Below, piece after piece: positions 5,625-6,070 of a stretch of 6,070 nt of DNA. A program made the translations under genes and the position numbers. This stretch comes from Microbacteriaceae bacterium UBA6152 (GTDB lineage Bacteria; Actinomycetota; Actinomycetes; Actinomycetales; Microbacteriaceae): positions 10,109 to 16,178 of the forward strand of contig DIUS01000074.1 of the NCBI GenBank assembly GCA_002423075.1, read 5' to 3'. A model generated the notes under the pieces. That model searched no databases and had not been told where the DNA came from. It saw only the letters and a list, made by a program, of their open reading frames with translations. Position 1 is the first letter of the stretch, and the number at the start of each line of letters is the position of its first letter.

Positions 5625-6070
5625 ATGACCGACACCGAGACCCCTGTTCGCATTACCGTCGAGCGCGACGGGCACGTGCTGCTCATCGGCCTCGACCGTG
5701 CCGACAAGCGCAACGCCGCCGACGTCGCCATGCTCGAGCAGCTCGCCCTGGCCTACGGCACGCTCGACCGTGACCCCGAGCTGCGCGTCGGCGTGGTCTT
5801 CGCGCACGGCGATCACTTCACGGGCGGGCTCGACCTCGCCGACGTCGTGCCGCGCATCGGACCACACGGGCTCTCGATGGTGCCCGAAGGCGGCGTTCAC
5901 CCCTGGGGCATGGACGGCACGCGCGTGCGCAAGCCCGTCGTGCTCGCGGTGCAGGGCACGTGCCTGACGCTCGGAATCGAACTGGCCCTCGCGAGCGACA
6001 TCGTCGTCGCCGCGAGCGACACCGTCTTCGCGCAGCTCGAGGTGGCGCGCGCGATTCTTCCGTTCGGCGG
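5625..6070 (+). CDS. Enoyl-CoA hydratase/isomerase (crotonase) family protein, 3' partial
   Basis: The frame opens at ATG 5625 and stays open to the window end, giving 148 residues of a family usually about 250-280 long. Crotonase-fold enzymes bind acyl-CoA thioesters and stabilise an enolate in an oxyanion hole; hydratases act in fatty-acid and related acyl-CoA breakdown. Visible are DRADKRNA (24-31), the first oxyanion-hole region HFTGGLDLADV (64-74), and the second region VQGTCLTLGIELALASD (109-125). E119 and E139 (in FAQLEVARAILPFG) align with the two catalytic glutamates of rat mitochondrial enoyl-CoA hydratase (E144 and E164). The TLG in place of the usual GGG and the ending ILPFGG are, as I recall, features of a particular crotonase/enoyl-CoA hydratase subfamily, so they are not damage. 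Both catalytic Glu suggest hydratase competence, but the exact substrate is unknown. It appears to have its own leaderless promoter and no evident functional tie to the ureohydrolase. Confidence 0.88.
   Translation, partial: MTDTETPVRITVERDGHVLLIGLDRADKRNAADVAMLEQLALAYGTLDRDPELRVGVVFAHGDHFTGGLDLADVVPRIGPHGLSMVPEGGVHPWGMDGTRVRKPVVLAVQGTCLTLGIELALASDIVVAASDTVFAQLEVARAILPFG

Noticed and set aside
5955..6005. TLG in place of the GGG oxyanion-hole motif in the crotonase as a sign of an inactive enzyme
   Set aside because: The oxyanion hole uses backbone amides, both catalytic Glu (E119, E139) are present, and the same variant with an ending like PFGG recurs in a known crotonase subfamily as far as I recall.
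1..6070. Mobile element, CRISPR, tRNA/rRNA or prophage content
   Set aside because: No transposase, integrase, spaced direct repeats, tRNA cloverleaf or composition break was seen; codon use appears uniform across the genes.

Overview
The window looks like a piece of a high-GC actinobacterial chromosome, most likely Microbacteriaceae or a close relative. This is inferred from the strong G/C bias at third codon positions, the Ala/Asp/Glu-rich proteins, the TPM-domain/PspA gene pair, and probable leaderless genes whose -10 box sits 6-7 bases before the ATG. All six supported genes lie on the + strand. I saw no tRNA or rRNA gene, CRISPR array, insertion sequence or prophage signature.

Layout. 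1-714: C-terminal part of a small single-pass membrane protein with an Ig-like extracytoplasmic domain, cut by the window edge. 715-851: intergenic stretch with a pair of CTCGCGAG palindromes forming a hairpin, then a probable promoter (TAGAAT -10 box) and a ribosome binding site. 852-2867: large exported and membrane-anchored TPM-domain protein with a long cytoplasmic coiled-coil region and a Gly/Ser/Arg-rich tail. 2925-3659: PspA/IM30-family membrane-stress protein, 57 bases downstream and probably in the same transcript. 3673-3716: a perfect 12-bp inverted repeat that looks like a factor-independent terminator but overlaps the annotated 5' end of the next gene. 3669-4730: polytopic membrane protein of the heparan-alpha-glucosaminide N-acetyltransferase/DUF418-like group. 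4727-5572: arginase-family ureohydrolase, overlapping the previous gene by ATGA. 5625-6070: 5' part of an enoyl-CoA hydratase/isomerase (crotonase) family protein, cut by the right edge.

How the genes may work together. The best-supported functional unit is the TPM protein plus PspA. One is a membrane-anchored protein with an outside TPM domain and an inside coiled coil; the other is a peripheral membrane-remodelling protein. Together they could couple envelope sensing to membrane protection, without the PspB/PspC/PspF partners known from enterobacteria in this window. The acyltransferase-like protein and the ureohydrolase are tightly packed and could be translationally coupled, though a -10-like box just before the ureohydrolase start suggests it may also have its own leaderless transcript. 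The crotonase gene appears to be an independent metabolic gene with its own leaderless promoter. No clearly unprecedented system is evident. The most interesting points are the architecture of the TPM protein (repeated helical units and an RGG-like tail), the hairpin at the pspA/acyltransferase junction, and the ureohydrolase with a Cys where a metal-binding His is usual plus a very acidic C-terminal segment.
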